Assembly (NCBI RefSeq): GCF_029873635.1
Contig: NC_080417.1
Location: 25,554,182-25,618,181 of the forward strand
DNA length: 64,000 bases
Reading direction: 5' to 3'
DNA from: Malania oleifera
Taxonomy: Eukaryota > Streptophyta > Magnoliopsida > Santalales > Ximeniaceae
This document shows, piece after piece, positions 33,625-48,400 of the stretch; position 1 is the stretch's first letter; every line of letters begins with the position of its first letter. The notes under the pieces were generated by a model that worked only from the letters and a program-made list of their open reading frames with translations, had not been told where the DNA came from and ran no database searches. The translations under genes and the position numbers were made by a program.

Positions 33625-36456
33625 GACAATTTATTGTCTTTATTATAACTCCACCACATATAGGCGTCGACATGAAGGGCTGACCGCAATTCAACGCCAT
33701 GTCCTATTGTCCTCTTCTAATATGTATTGCAAAGCTTTTTTTTTTTTTTTAAATAAAAATAAGAATACAAATCATAAAAGTAAAGTAGTTAGTCAACGCT
33801 CTCTTTTATAAGGGAAGAATTAAATAAAACATTATTATGATAAATAAAATTGTTCTGTGGATTTAAAGATAAAAGCCATGCAAGAGAGAAGACAATTGTA
33901 GTGTAAATTAATTAATTAATGAGTCCATACTAAAAATTCATTTTGGAGGCCAATTTTCTTCAATGTCTAAATTGAGAGTGGCTTTCTATGAAAAATGTTT
34001 CTTTCAATAAACATTTGAGCTATTCTAGTTTGTGTGAATTATACATTTCCTTATTGTATCTTAGGGGTAACGGTAGATCCAAGACCTATAGCCGGTGGGG
34101 GCTGAAATTTATGCCTAACCTCCTTTTAACTTTTTTCTAAATTTTGTAAGATTAATTTATTTACTATTATTCATGTTCAATAATAAATTGTTATAAAAAT
34201 AAATTTAGACATAAAATTAAAGCTAAAATCGAAACAAAAAACTCAAACTTTCTCCGTATTGAATTTCCTGGATTTCTTTCTCTATTTTCCTTTTATTGTA
34301 ATTTTGAAATAACCCCTTAAATTTTACTTATTTAGACTTAGATCTTATTCAGTAACAAATCAAGTGGATGCAATCTCAAAGAAACTTATTTCTCTACTTT
34401 ACTTCTCTTACATATAATATATATATATATATATATAGGGAGTTCTTGGGACAAAACAAATCAAGAGGTGATCTTCTATAGCAATTCATGAGCTACTCCT
34501 AAACTGTAAAGAACTTGGATCTCGTTAAAGAAAATGAGAACATACCTCAAACTAGTTAACACGTGTTTCCACACAGATTATTATTTATTATATTCTATAT
34601 TCATACTATTGACAATGGAGTTTTAGGAAATGTAGCCACACTATGTGCAATGGTCTCTCTAAAGTGATAGTTATCTGCATAGGTAAACTCATTTGCAAGT
34701 TAAAGGGATTTCTAGTTGCTGAAAATGCCAAATAAAAATTAACAATGCTATTGATACAACTAAACTACATCCTAATAGTAGCCTATTTAGCTTAGATTTT
34801 GTAACTAAGAAGTAAAAGAATGATATCTGCTTCAAAATTATTTCTCTATACTATGGATAGCATAACTCTCCTCTGAACTCCTCCCTCAGGACACTATTAC
34901 ATTACCCATAAAAATGAGGAAGCCCCGACTTCCATAGGTCCTTGAGAATTGAGACCCTTGCCTTACCATGCCTTACCCTGTATGTCCCTCGAATCCTCAC
35001 AATGGGAACTTGAACCAGAACCTCCCCATAAGTCAACACATAAATAATCAGCATGCCAAAGTCTTAAATGCTATTTTTGATGATTGCATGTAACCACTAA
35101 CAAAAGTGCCTAATTTTTTTTTAAAATTTTTTTCTTGTCATTAAGGATTTCAATGAGACCATCTCATCTTGATTATGAAGTTCTTTTTTGACAATTCAGT
35201 CACAAAAGCTTTAGAAAATAATACGTTTGGGTCATGAAGTAGCATATTGAATTTGAATCGTGAAGTCTTCCCTGCCCCGAATTGAATTTCTCCTCTCCTC
35301 CTCTGACCTTTATTGAAATTAAGTATTCAACTCTACTGCTCAATAAACCCACGCTAGATATGAGTACATCATTGAAAAGTATAAAGTAACTTGATGTAGA
35401 ACTATACAAAGTTTTTATTAATTCCTAATATGTCTTAGAAGCACCTATGTATTTCATTTTATCTACTTATATCTTTAAAATAATAAAATATTTTAGAAAT
35501 TTAATTATAAATCAGATTAAACCAAATTACATGACAAATCTTTAAGATTTCACTAACTACACTCAACTCCCAACAATTTGAATTTGGAACAGTTAAATCT
35601 TAACAAACAAATTGGAATTCGGAAATTATTGAGGAAAGGATATATATATAAGTTCGCTCTTTGAAATGAGAAAGAAAATAAAAAATACAGCAAATAAAAA
35701 AATATTTTAATTTACACATCAACATTTAATTTTTTAAAAATTTCTCATCATATTATAATTGCTTTTCATTCTTAACGGTACTTTATATAGCAAAAAATAA
35801 AAAATAAATTTCCTTCTTATTTTCCTACACAAAATACTTATCCAAACGGATTTTAAGATTTCAATTTCAACTACCTTAAATATAAAACTTTAAATTATCA
35901 CAATTTAAACAAAAGCAAACTACAATTCAGTGGAACTTCCAGAACTTATTTTGTCATTTACTTTATCTAATTTTTATTCCATTCTCACCCTATAGCATGA
36001 GGCGAACTAAAATGAATCCAAACTTTGGTTTTTCAAGGAATTACCATTGGAACTACCTAAAGGCTTCATTTGGCACAAAACCATCTACAATTTGTGCTCC
36101 ATCGAATTAAAAAAATAAAACTTAATTGACCAAAAAAAAAAAAAAATAATCCTTCCCCCTCCCCCTCCCCCCCCCCCCCCCCCCCCCCCCTCCCCCATCC
36201 TTTTTTTTGGTTGAAAAATGAAGGTACAAGGTACAGGCAAATGACAGAACGTGGAGTTTCAGAGCCCCCTGCTATTGCTGGGCACGGGACTGGTATTTTG
36301 CTAGCCTCGTGCAAGGAGCTACTGGCTGACTGAACTGCGTGTATAAAACCACTGAAGGCTCTCCCCTCCGACTAGTTCTCCGGTGCTCTATAACTACAAT
36401 TTAGCATGCCACCTGCATGCCAGAAAGATATCAGGAGCATAGTGTTCACAGATAAC
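33625..36456. other. Intergenic DNA and SUVR5 3' flank
   Basis: No gene recognised. Contains (AT)n at 34416-34437, a poly(A) run at 36132-36146, and a C-rich tract with a 24-C run at 36167-36190. The segment 36200-36456 on the minus strand is the probable 3' UTR of SUVR5. The glycine-rich minus-strand frame at 36066-36314 is a translation of the C tract. Confidence 0.6.
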
Positions 36457-39400
36457 TTATTCAAGGCGGCCTCGACAGTTTGATGCTCCACAATGGCATT
36501 GGCATCCTTGCCCAGGCAATAGCTTGAATCGATAACCATATGTCAGTTCTTCGCCCACAGCTATCTGTTCACAAAAACAATTAACAGATTAATTAATTAA
36601 GATGAGTAAAGGCATATTTAAGCGCAATAGCAGTGGAAGAGTACACAATTTTTGCATTCACTAGCACGGTTTCAGAAATCAAGAGCAAGAAACCAAATTT
36701 GTGCATGCACCTCTTACATCTAAAACCATCATGCAACACATTCATGCAAACTTCCATTATCCAAGGGGTCAAACATTGTGAGAAATTTCATTAACAGGGA
36801 ATAGAGAGAAATTTCTTACATCTCGACTTGCATAGAGGCCAACATGTGCAAGCTGATATTCCATGCTTTCCACAAGAACTTGATGATTCACAAGGTTCGG
36901 GGAACAACTACGAAAACAAATGTTAAAGAGAGTAAATCAACAGGCATTCATTGTTTCTCAAGCATTGGGAAAGGCATATTAAAGACAATTCCAGTCATTA
37001 AGTTGAGCAATCTTTGTTCTCACTGTCAAGTTGGCCAAACAAATCCTTCAACATACTGTCATCTCATCCACTAAATCACAGGGCATCATTCTTTTTTTCG
37101 GCTGCCTGAAGGCAATCTGATGAATTATTGAACACCGAAGTTAAGATGAAACACGAGGTCCATGCATGCATATGTAGCTGAAAACAACATGAGGTCCACC
37201 ATTGCTCCCAACACTTCGCCAATGTGATTTTCAAAGAAGGTTTTGATGCTTACATGTTTTTATTTTGATTTTTTATACTTTACCGACAAGCAAGGCTTAC
37301 ATGTTTTTATTTTGATTTTTTATACTTTACCGACAAGCAAGGACATATCTTCTTTTCAATAAAAATTATTATGGTGCAAACTGAAATGCTAACGAATTTA
37401 AAAGCACTGTAGTACCTACTTTTTGTGAGAAAGATTGGTGGAGTAATATCCATGCAAATTGCAAGGGGGCATCATTTCATGATTTCAGGCAAATTGCATG
37501 CTGAGGTCTAGTGACTAAGCCACTCTTCCATAATTCTACCTCCTAACAAGGCCTAAATGCATATATCACAAAGAATGATTGAAGACATTTGCAATATTGT
37601 TTACATACACATGGGTGTAGATACACAAGCAGAAGCACCAAGATAAGCAACATTAACTAGACACACCCATGTTCCAACAGTGAATCCATGTGGGAACAAA
37701 ATGTTTGTTACAAGACACAGCTTCCCAATAACTCTAATCATAAAACAAGGTATTATTTTGACAAACCAGATAGTTTTGGGAAACAGATAACAACCACCAC
37801 ACTAATCAAGAAGCTTAACTGCACCATTTCATTAATGTTCAATTGATTTTACAAACAGATGCTGCTTTGTTAACATAACAACAGAGACAGCAGATGAGGT
37901 GACGCAATGTAAAGGCGTGAGATATGGTGGCAGGCCACTCATGGAACCATCAGATGGTGGTTGAGCACACATGCACACCCCTCCTTTACTCCTGTTCATA
38001 AATTTTTGTTATCAGTGAATGGTTAAATATACTTTCCCTTTTCCTATCATACTTGACTGGCACCCACTCTGTCCCTACCCCAATGGCCCCTGGGTCCCCA
38101 CTCTATCCTACATTAATTTCCCTAAAGAAGCCTTCCTTCTCTTTTGGTATTTAGCCAAATCGTATCATATCGGTATGGTCCTACACAAGCCATGGACATA
38201 TGCTATGAAGGACATCTTTGCCTCATTAATGAACAGCTGAGAATATATTTTTAATTCTCTCAATAAAAGAAAATATGTGATGTAGATATACACATTCATT
38301 ATAATGTAGTAAAGAAACTTTGAAAATATACAAATATACAAAGGACATTGTTAGCAATATTGTGCTATATATGTGTTACATCATGTACTACATATAGTAT
38401 GATACTATGATTGCATAATGCGTGTGAAGCATTATACTTGCCTAAACTATCCTTGCTTTTTAAAGTTCATTCGCATACAAATACCTTTATACAGGCCAAT
38501 ATTACGGACAACATAAAATTCAACAAAGACATCCTTACTTTTAAAACTTGTTTAAACAATGAGAGATCTATACAGCCTTATCCTAGGCTTGATGCCATTA
38601 TCATTATATTATGATATCTCATAATAAGCAAAATTATTAGTAGAATATGTTTTGTTTTTTGCCAATCAAAAGAAAACAAATGATACAAATAATTAGCTCA
38701 TTATGAGACATCATAATAATGACAAAGGGGCTCGAAATGCTATTAGCATTATATTTTATGCTGCCTCGTAATAAATTAAATTTACATCATCTTCTTTTCC
38801 CTCTCTGATAAGCAAAAGGAAAACAAACATTAAGGACACTAAGAAGGTGCTACGTCATTGTAAAATCATGATTTACAAAGAAATAGCATCAACAAGATCA
38901 ATGGGTTCCGGGGCATGATAAAGTGCTGCAACGGAGCCCAAGAAAACAAACAAACAAAAAAACAAATGCAAAAAAAAAAAAAAAAACAAACAAAAAATGA
39001 AAAACAAGGTGCTATCCATTTAACCAGGGAAAAAAAACAAGGTTTTTAAGTCATTTGTCCTTCACAATGATATGAGAGGTTTCTATCCCTTTAAAAGCTC
39101 TACAATTCCTCTACTTCCAAACAATCCAAAAGAAAAAAGAGGGACAAATTCTAATCAACTCTAAAATTCCTCTCCCAAACCAAAACCTGTTGTCGCCCAA
39201 TAAGCACCCATAGTTGACAAGGCCATTTCCTAAAATTTCTAGATCAATTCCATCTGACAAGCAAAATGATTTGGTGCAATGAAGTATATGTTCGTTTAAA
39301 ATTACACAAAAAAGAAAATCATATATTTTGTGAAAGGATATTATTCTAAAGCTACAGAACTGTTAATAAAAAATGTACCAATTTCACCTGTGAAATTTTG

Positions 39401-42400
39401 ATCAGATGATGCGAGAGCAGAATACTCTAAAGGTGCCATTTCATCCACATCCACCAAATAAAATAATAATAATTTAATTCTTAAAAAAATTATTATCTTG
39501 TAGCAAATCTTTTTTAATTTTTTTTCAATTTTGGTTTTTCTTGCACAAGACCTTTGCTTTACATGATATCAATATTGTTATGTGTCTACCAAAAACTTTT
39601 TAAAATATGAAATAATAGAATAACTAGTTCCATTAATGATTTTTAATCTAGCAAGAAGAAGAGCTCACACATACTATCTGTATAATAAGCTGAATCTAAT
39701 TAAAATGCTATTAATTTGTTTCAAAAATATTGAGTAACTAGACAGTTATATTACCAATTAAACTAAAATGTAATGAAATTTAAAAGTTCTCTTCTATAAT
39801 AAAGTGGACATATTGGAACTCATCCTAATTTTAAGCATTAAGAAAAATAAAACCAATTAGAATAATATTAAGATTAGATTAAATTCCTGGAGTGGAATAG
39901 GACAGGAATGGAATGCCTATTGTATAGGAATAGAACTATTACAAAGGAAAAGGGGTTGTTATCATGCATAAGTAGTTTATATCCAACTAATATTGAATTA
40001 CATCTGAATATACATTTCCATGTGAAATTTGAGAAAGGTTATTCCTCATCTATTCCGTATTTGTTGGAAATATTTTTCTCTGGAATGGCACCCCCTCCCC
40101 ATACAAGTACTATTCTACCTCCTTAATTCATTCCATGAACAATATGCAGCTACCATAAACAAAAAATAATAATATGTTATCAATTCCTATATTAAACAAG
40201 CAAGAATTAATAAATAATACAATAATCAACCCTATTCAAAATTTTCAAGGTAAATAATGCATCAAGGGTGCCTGTCCAGTATGTTCTCTATAAAATTAAG
40301 AATTAAGTTTTTAAATAAACAAAAAATTTATTTTAATGTGAACTGAATTTATTTTAAGAAGTATTATTCAGGTTACAAGACAATTACTTATCATTTTTTT
40401 CAATTACTTTTTGTATTTTATTAAATATGACCTTTAGTCCTACTTTTTAATAAGTATATCTGAAATAAATAAATAATATAGCAACATCCAATTAATTTTA
40501 GTCACTTACAAAATCTCACATGCAAAGCACATGATGCGTCATGGATACATTTTTTAATTTCCTAAGAAACCATCTTGCTTTTTCATGATTCTTGTAAAAT
40601 TATTAATAACACATTGGATAGATAATACTTCTTAATATATTCCCCAAATGGTCTTATATAAAGGCACGAACGCCTATGTGTGCACGCGTGTGTGTAAACA
40701 AAGAAATTTCGCTAAGAGAAAAAATGTACAAAGTAGAGGATAAGAAATCCACCAAAAAAACAAAAAATTGTAAATAGAAAGAGAAAATATAATCAGATCA
40801 ATTTATACTGCCAGTCATGTGGGAAGTTAGAAAACCAAATCCCCTTAAAGCAACTAGCACAAAAAGCTTAAAGAGTTCCCAAAAACTGGGATCTATCCCA
40901 CAACAAAGATAAGGACAAACCCATTCCATAAAAAATCTGCACCTTCTTTTCCAACAAAATTCCCCACAAAACACCAAAGACCACACATCTCAACTAGCAT
41001 CATGACTCCTTCCAAATACCCTGAAATAAGGAGAAAACCTTTTAGCTATTCTAGAAAAATCCTACTCTCTCCAAACAAACCGACATCCAGAACAATGCAA
41101 ATGTTCTCGCAACAAAGAGCACGCATGTAGAGTTAAAACCTTGCAGGGTCTCCCACTCAGCTGTAGATTGTTGGTGCTAACTCCACTAAGAACTACCAAG
41201 TAAAATAAATGCCTTTAGTTTCGAGGAAACTTTTGCATTCCAAATACAACAATGAAAGGAAAAGGACTGAGAAGAGCAAATCAAATATATCAAAAATAGA
41301 TTTGCAATGATAACTTCCTGATAGCATCCAAAATCCACACCATAACATCCCTCCCTTCAGAAGGGCAAGAAGCATCAAAGATTGCAAAGAAAATTCCTTG
41401 GCATCCCAATCATTTAGATTCTACAAAAATGGAGATTCCAAGAAACAAAATCACGAACAACTAACATAGAAGGAGAAACATCAGTGCTGTAAACCATCAG
41501 AAGATGAATAGACGATGAAACAAATAGGAAAAAGAAACTTCCCCTGCACAAACATCGTCCCAAAAGCAAATATGGTTATATGAGGACCATACACACGATG
41601 ACAGGAAAGACAAGGAATAAATCTGTGAAGTAAACCTCCAAAGGCTCACACCAGTACATCTGGTCCTCATATTAGAACCCTACCCTCTAAATTTACTCTT
41701 AATCGCTTTTTGTCAAAATGAGTTCACCTCCAAGGGAGATGATCGTAACCATTTACCATCAAATTAGAGCACTCGTAGAACACCAACTTATGCCCAACCC
41801 AGAGTCATCCTTTGATCAACAAACAACCTCCCTACATGGTCTTCAATTTCCACGAAATAGTCGAAATTTTCGTCAAAATTTCCACTTTCCATCATCGTCA
41901 AAATTGAAATGGCAATTGATTGAAATCTTACAAAAATTCTGAAGAAATTTCAACAAATCAACTGAAATTCATTGAGATCTCAAAATTTAGGCGAACAAAA
42001 TTTTAACTATAGAATGAAATTTCTTCGAATTCAAATGTGAAATTTAAAAGCAAAGTGAGATTGCCTTCTTAATTTATCATAATTTTTAATTGAAACAAAA
42101 GATTATTACAAAGGATTTTGAAATTATATGAAAAATTAAACTTACATATTAGCAGCAGCAATTTATTTAATCATCTATGTTTAAATTATTTTTATTAGTA
42201 TAATATATAATATTTAAGTTATTTATGAATTCCATTTATGTTAACTGAATATACTTAATAAGAACATTATATTAAAACATTGGCACCTCATACACAACAT
42301 ACCTATCATTTATGAATTTAATTTATAGTATATTAGTCCTAAAAGTTTCATTGTTATGTTCGCTAACCATTTCTAAAGTTCATAAAAGACTTCCATGCTT

Positions 42401-45400
42401 TACTACAAATCTCCATCATTTCATAAGACCAAAATTGAAATTGACACTGAAATCGTTTTAAAATTTTCAAACTTCAAAATTTTACTCGACATTGAAATTT
42501 AAGACCGTTAACCAATTGATCGCTGTTCTCACATACATTATACAAAAGGAAATCCTGCATATGTTGGTGATCTACGCTACATAGATGTGGCTTACAAGGC
42601 TAGGGGTCATAAACCGTTTCTTTACTCAGGTCAATGGCATTTTGGTAATCTTATTGAAATTTCAGGCAAGATGCCGCCCATGTTGAACTGAAAACAAACA
42701 TTGATATCATATGCGCATCCCCAGGAATCCTATATGATGAACCAAGCAAAAATATTCCCATGAGATAGAGATCCCATTTCCTGGAATAGGATTCCCAAGA
42801 ATGTCATTCCACACGACATTTTAAATCTAATTGAAATTTCAAACAAGATGCTGGCCACGTTGAACCAAAAACAGACATTGCTATCTTATGACATCCCCAG
42901 GAATCCTATAAAACGAACCAAACAAAATTATTCCCATGAGATGGGCATTCCATTTCTAGGAATAGGATTCCCAAGTATGTCATTTCCAAGGTGACATTTA
43001 AATCCAGAGAACCAAATAGCACCTTACCCATGTTAACTACTAATGATGCTAAAGACCTACTTTTACCATAGGGACACCTAAATAACTCAAAGCCAATCTA
43101 AAATGGCACAACCCACTAACAAGGAAAGCTTAAAAGAACTTTCTAAACTCAAATCAATTGAAAAAAAAAAAAAATCATATTTTCCCATATTTTTTTCAAA
43201 TCAGATACCCTTCAAGAAAACTGAAAAATAGTACAGACATTCAAAAATGATTCAATATGGTTGCACAAGAAAAAAGATAGTATCATTTGTCATGTATCAT
43301 TTGTAAATGAGACACCCTCTTACTCCCCATGACAATCTCCTCCATTAGATCTCTATCCACGGACCTATCAATCAAACTACTCAAAACATCCACTACAAGC
43401 ACATACAGAATAATGGCAAGAATACCCTACCTAATTCCCCTCCAAGCCCTTAACAAAAGTTAAGTCCCCCGTTAATAACGACATAAATAATCCCTCATCC
43501 AAGGTCTCGATTTATCCTAAAAAACCTTCTTAACTAAAACCATATATGAAAAACTCTAGCTAGCCCAGTCATAGACTTTCTCAAAATCCAACTTGAAAAC
43601 AACACCCTTATTCTTCCTCCTTCAAACATCTTCTGCCATTAGCTATCAAGATAACATCCCAAATTTGCATATACACACAAAAGCACTTTGAGCATGAGAA
43701 ATGGCTTCACTTAAACTACATGCAACCTATTAGCAAGAACCTTTGCTATAATCCTATAAATATTAGTGATTGAAGTTGAGCTTCAAGGACACAAATTCAC
43801 CATGGGATTTTAAAGATTTTTGGCCATCTTGCAATTTACTATTTTCTAGAGATTTTTTTCCTAGTTCCATGATATTTGTTGTAGTACATTGCCAGAATTT
43901 ATTATTAGGAAAGAGATACTCTAGTACTATTTAGGTTTTCTAATCCCTAGCATATTATGCCTATAATTATATGATCATAAGAGATTTCACCTAGAGTTGA
44001 ATATTATGAATTGACATTAGGGTTTATTCCTCACATTGAGGACATACATAAACTAGCCACTAGACGGATCTAAAATCTAAAATTTAAGAAAAAGAGATCA
44101 CTTGAAACTACCTATGAAGAAGTTTTTTTCAGGATAAGTGCTGAATTTAACAAGTTGAAAAAGTGCTGAAAGTTATAACTTATAAATGGTGTTTGGTTGT
44201 GTTAAAAATAAGTGGTATTTTGATTCTTACAATTATTATAGGGCTATATCATTATTTTTAAATATATTTTAGATTAAAAATATTAATATTTTCAATTAAA
44301 ATTTTAATTAATTTTTATTAAAATTTAAATATTTTTTATTAAATAAAGTAATATAAGTTATTTTTTTAATTAATAATAATATTGTTACTAATGTATATTG
44401 CTATCATATTAATTTATGATAAAAACAACATCATTAATTAAATTAAAATTTTTAAAATAATTTAATACTAATTTATATTAATAAATAGTTCTTGTTCAAT
44501 CTAAAATTGAATTATAATATCTAATTTGTCACAATACAAAGTAAAATAACATATAATTATTTTTAAATATATTTCAACAAAATAATAACATTTTATAATT
44601 AAAAATTTAAATGATAATTATATTAATTTTCTAATTAAAATTTAGGTTCAAGAGTTTTTGAAATCAACTCATATTATGACATTCCTTTTATATAAACATA
44701 TATAAACATGTAGTTAAAATTTTCTAACCAATTCTAACATGAGAAACACACCCAAAATGCATAAGCCTCAAGTAAAAAGGCGCAAAAGGTGTGCCTTTCG
44801 TAAAAATGCATAAGTCTCAACAAGTAATGCATTAGCCTTTTTGGAATTTGGTATTTTAGATTGAGCCTCAAGGCGTTTAGGCATGCCTTGCCTTGTGAGG
44901 CTTGCCTCGATTGAGCCTTTTCAAACATTGGTTGTGACACACCACTCCTATATATAGAGCTACAGACCCAACATGCATATATAATAAATAACCACCCAAT
45001 AAATAATCATGCTACAATATCTATATTATTGTCCCGATTCCAAGATATGACTTTAAAAATACACTCTTGAACACTTGGGTAGAGTAGCCATGCATATTAT
45101 CCTATAAGGAGCCTTCAATGAAAAAAAAAAACCACCATGCTACAAAGAGTTAATCATGCATGCTTGAAAACACAAGGCCCCTGCTAATGCAAAACAAACC
45201 CAAGACAACTTGGTTCGTCTTGAAAACAACCACAGCATAGGAAAATGTGCCCACGCCTACCAAAAGTCTTTATGCATCCTTCATGCAACATTCAACTTCC
45301 ATGTAACAAACTCCCTTTACCTATTTTATATATATATGTATGTATGTATGTACGTATATATATATATCATGGCATTGCTATAGCTACTTGAATATAAAAA

Positions 45401-48400
45401 ATATATATATAAAAAAGCTCTAACCAAAATGAATTATGATAATATGATGTGACATTATGGCTTAAATTTTATTTCACTGCATCATCATTCAAATGAAGAT
45501 GAATGGCCATGATATTCCAAATTTTCCATAGCAGATTATTAGCTTACCTAACGGCCTTATGGTGCCAATAGAACAGCTATTATAATTTACAGAGAACTAT
45601 TTTCATTTTATAGTGAAAATATGGTTTTATAAAAATTACAATAGGACAGTTAAGTAAAATCAAATAGTTCATTACCCCGATAATCATTCTCCAATTTTCT
45701 AGTTAAACACAGGATAAGAAGTTCAACCACATGCTCTAGAGGTGCTTAAACATTGATTATCACTATCACCTTTCAAACAATAATCAAAACTTATAGGGAA
45801 TGAAAGAGCTTAGGCAGCCAACTTATAAAGAATTTGTTAGCCCTAGTGGCTATGGTTCTTCATTCCAGCTTTTTTTTATGATAACAACCCATTAGTGGTT
45901 CTTAGGTTAGCTAATATTTTTCCTCAAGTTCAGTTCAGATAAACAGGACAATATCAAAGCAAGCATAAGGGTCAGACATATATCAAAGAAGCAATGAGCA
46001 AAGGGTCATAACCAAAGCACATACATGGAACACCCAAAGCACAACCAACCAGAGCATATATGAAAGCTTGTATTCTTACATGTTTGTTAGGTTGTGTGTG
46101 AGGTAGGAATTATGCTGCAACTCTTGTGCGTATGATGTGCATGAGAATATCTTGCAAGAGCCGAGCAATTGCATTGCATATGCATTTAGTTCATACTAGG
46201 CTAAAACATTAAAACCGAGTTTACACATGCATACCAAGTCACCTAATTGCATAAGATGTCAAAACAAGTTTTCAAACAAGACATCTTATACTTGGTCAAA
46301 ATTACTTTTGGACAAGGTTGGATTTTTATTAGAACAATCACACTTTATTTGAACATGTCCAAGTACATTTAGAGACCTCTTTGAGAAGTAAAACAAAGTG
46401 ACTCGTCAACGAAAACAGGGGACTCATGAACTAGTATATGCAGGGGACTCGTCGAGTAGTGCAAGGCACTCATTGACTAGGAAATCCCGAGACCACCTGA
46501 GATTGCAGAGGTGACTCGTCAACGAGAACAGGGTACTCGTTGACTAGTGTATAAAGGTGACTTGTCGACTAGAATAGGGGACTCGTCGACGAAGAGATAC
46601 CAAGGCCTGTCTAAGACCTGCAGAGAAGACTCGTCGACGATAGCAGGGCACTCGTCTACTAGTGCATGTGTGTGACTCGTTGACTAGTCCATGGACTCAT
46701 TGACGAGTGGCCTCAAGCAAACTATAATAAATGCGCGATAACAGCTAGTTTTTGCCTTGTCTCTTCTCCATTAATGCCCAACGGCTAGCCAGCGACATGC
46801 TCGACTTCTTGGCAATAAATATACCTCATTAGCATTCATTTTTGATTGATTAAGCATTGGTGGTTGACCATATTCATTGTGCATTTATTCTAGGTCTCAT
46901 ATTTGCTCTCAAGCTCTCTTGCTCCATATTCTTGTTTACACATCATTTGCAACAAAGAGTAGAGTGAGGTTTGTACTTGTAATATCAGCTCAAGAAGGAG
47001 CATTTTGTATTGTACCTACTTGCTATTGATTCATTGAACTTGAAGGTTCTTTGAGAGCCACTGTGAAGGAGGTTCTTGGGGAACTCCTTGTTGTAGCTCT
47101 TGGTGAGCAGCTGGGATAGGGTCCTGTCTTGTAAAGGCCTCTCCAGCTTGAAAGGAGATTGTTTAGTGATTTGGGAACCCTTGGCTTGGAGCTAAGGCGT
47201 GGACGTAGGCTTGGAGCCGAACCACGTTAAATCATTGTGTTGAGCTTCACTCTCTCTCTCTCATCTATTTTTTTGTTTGTCTCTTTGCTTTGAAATAATT
47301 GTGATATATTTCACTTGCTTCTTGCCTAGTCATTTTATTTTGTAGAAAAATTTATATATCCACAAAAGACGTCTATTCACCCCCCCTCTAGACGCACACT
47401 CGGGCCGACGGAATTAAATAGCTACATGTACAGTTTACAAGTTGGCATCAACCAAACAACAATAAATGCTTTCTTTTTGGGATAGAAAAAGAAATTCATT
47501 AAGAAGAAAGTACAAAGAAGATGAGAAAGCCTTAGAAAACAATGAAGAAACAAACAAGAAGCTAAATAATAGAAAGTACAGTATCTCATACTTTTTGCTC
47601 ACCTGTGATTGATGAACCGTGAAACATTCCCGTATCTAGTTGCATCAATTACATATGGAACCTGCCCTTCAATAAAGCTGCTCATATCACTGATATGGGC
47701 ATCAATGTCATAGAAATAGCTGCAACTTGCCTTGTCATACCTGAGAATGTGGAGGGAAAAAAAAGAAAGAAAAAAACTCACATATTTAGCATAGAAAATA
47801 ATGTAAGTGAAAAGAAACCTCTCTTTGAAAGAAGGCAAAACCTATTGTGCCTCTCATTCGCTTCATGTTCACTTAAAACCTCCCCAATGTATTCGCAGAC
47901 AAATGTGCCACGAAGAATTGCTTCACCTGCCCTTAAAGCCCAGCCCTGTGAATCAATGTACATAAAAGTTATTCTAACACTCTTTTATGACCATGGAAAT
48001 TTAAAAGGTATTACCTTTTTTCCTGTTTTGAAGACTTCTAATTTTACTCGTACACCATTCTGCAAAACCCTATTCTGGCAGGTTCTACTGCAGCTGCACA
48101 TGTGACTGCACTCGTAGACAAGATAACCCTCCTGCATAGGTTAGTAGGAGAAATGTTAGAGGCAACTAGAACAAACAGGCCTAGCTGCTTCTGAAATAGT
48201 GTGCATGCTTACGAAAAGTGCATTCAGTGCAAAATTTTGATGTACATAGTCCAATAATCTTCTGGCCAATGATTTTCTTAGGTAGTAATATCATTCTGTC
48301 AAAATAGTTTGGACACTATAGCAACATAGAAAGAATCCAGACTATCCAGACTATGTAATTATGCCCATTGAAATGGGGCAAAAGAAATGGCTTGAAAATC

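Larger units (their letters stand above)
36908..47602 (-). other. SUVR5 intron 9, 10.7 kb, inside the SET domain
   Basis: GT at 47602-47601 and AG at 36909-36908, phase 2 (splits the Ser codon of NHSC). It holds an LTR (46.08-47.43 kb), an L1 remnant (43.29-43.82 kb), tandem duplications (37248-37341 and 42650-43008), microsatellites near 45330-45370, and long AT-rich stretches. I saw no other gene: open frames are short and unrecognised. The stretch 38.0-43.2 kb has no identified content apart from these repeats. Confidence 0.88.

Noticed and set aside
36066-36314. Glycine-rich minus-strand open frame
   Set aside because: The glycine run comes from a poly(C) tract next to the SUVR5 3' end; no start context or homology seen.
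38019-38240. 73-codon plus-strand frame in SUVR5 intron 9
   Set aside because: No recognisable motif, no partner exons and antisense within an intron; more likely repeat debris.
40790-41660. Minus-strand frames (40798-40986, 41193-41387) as a hidden gene or LINE
   Set aside because: Hydrophobic, short and without family motifs; I could not support any assignment.
44734-44940. Minus-strand frame with repeated LLxAYAF-like segments
   Set aside because: It reflects a low-complexity AGGCTTATGCATTTT-type repeat in the intron, not a protein gene.
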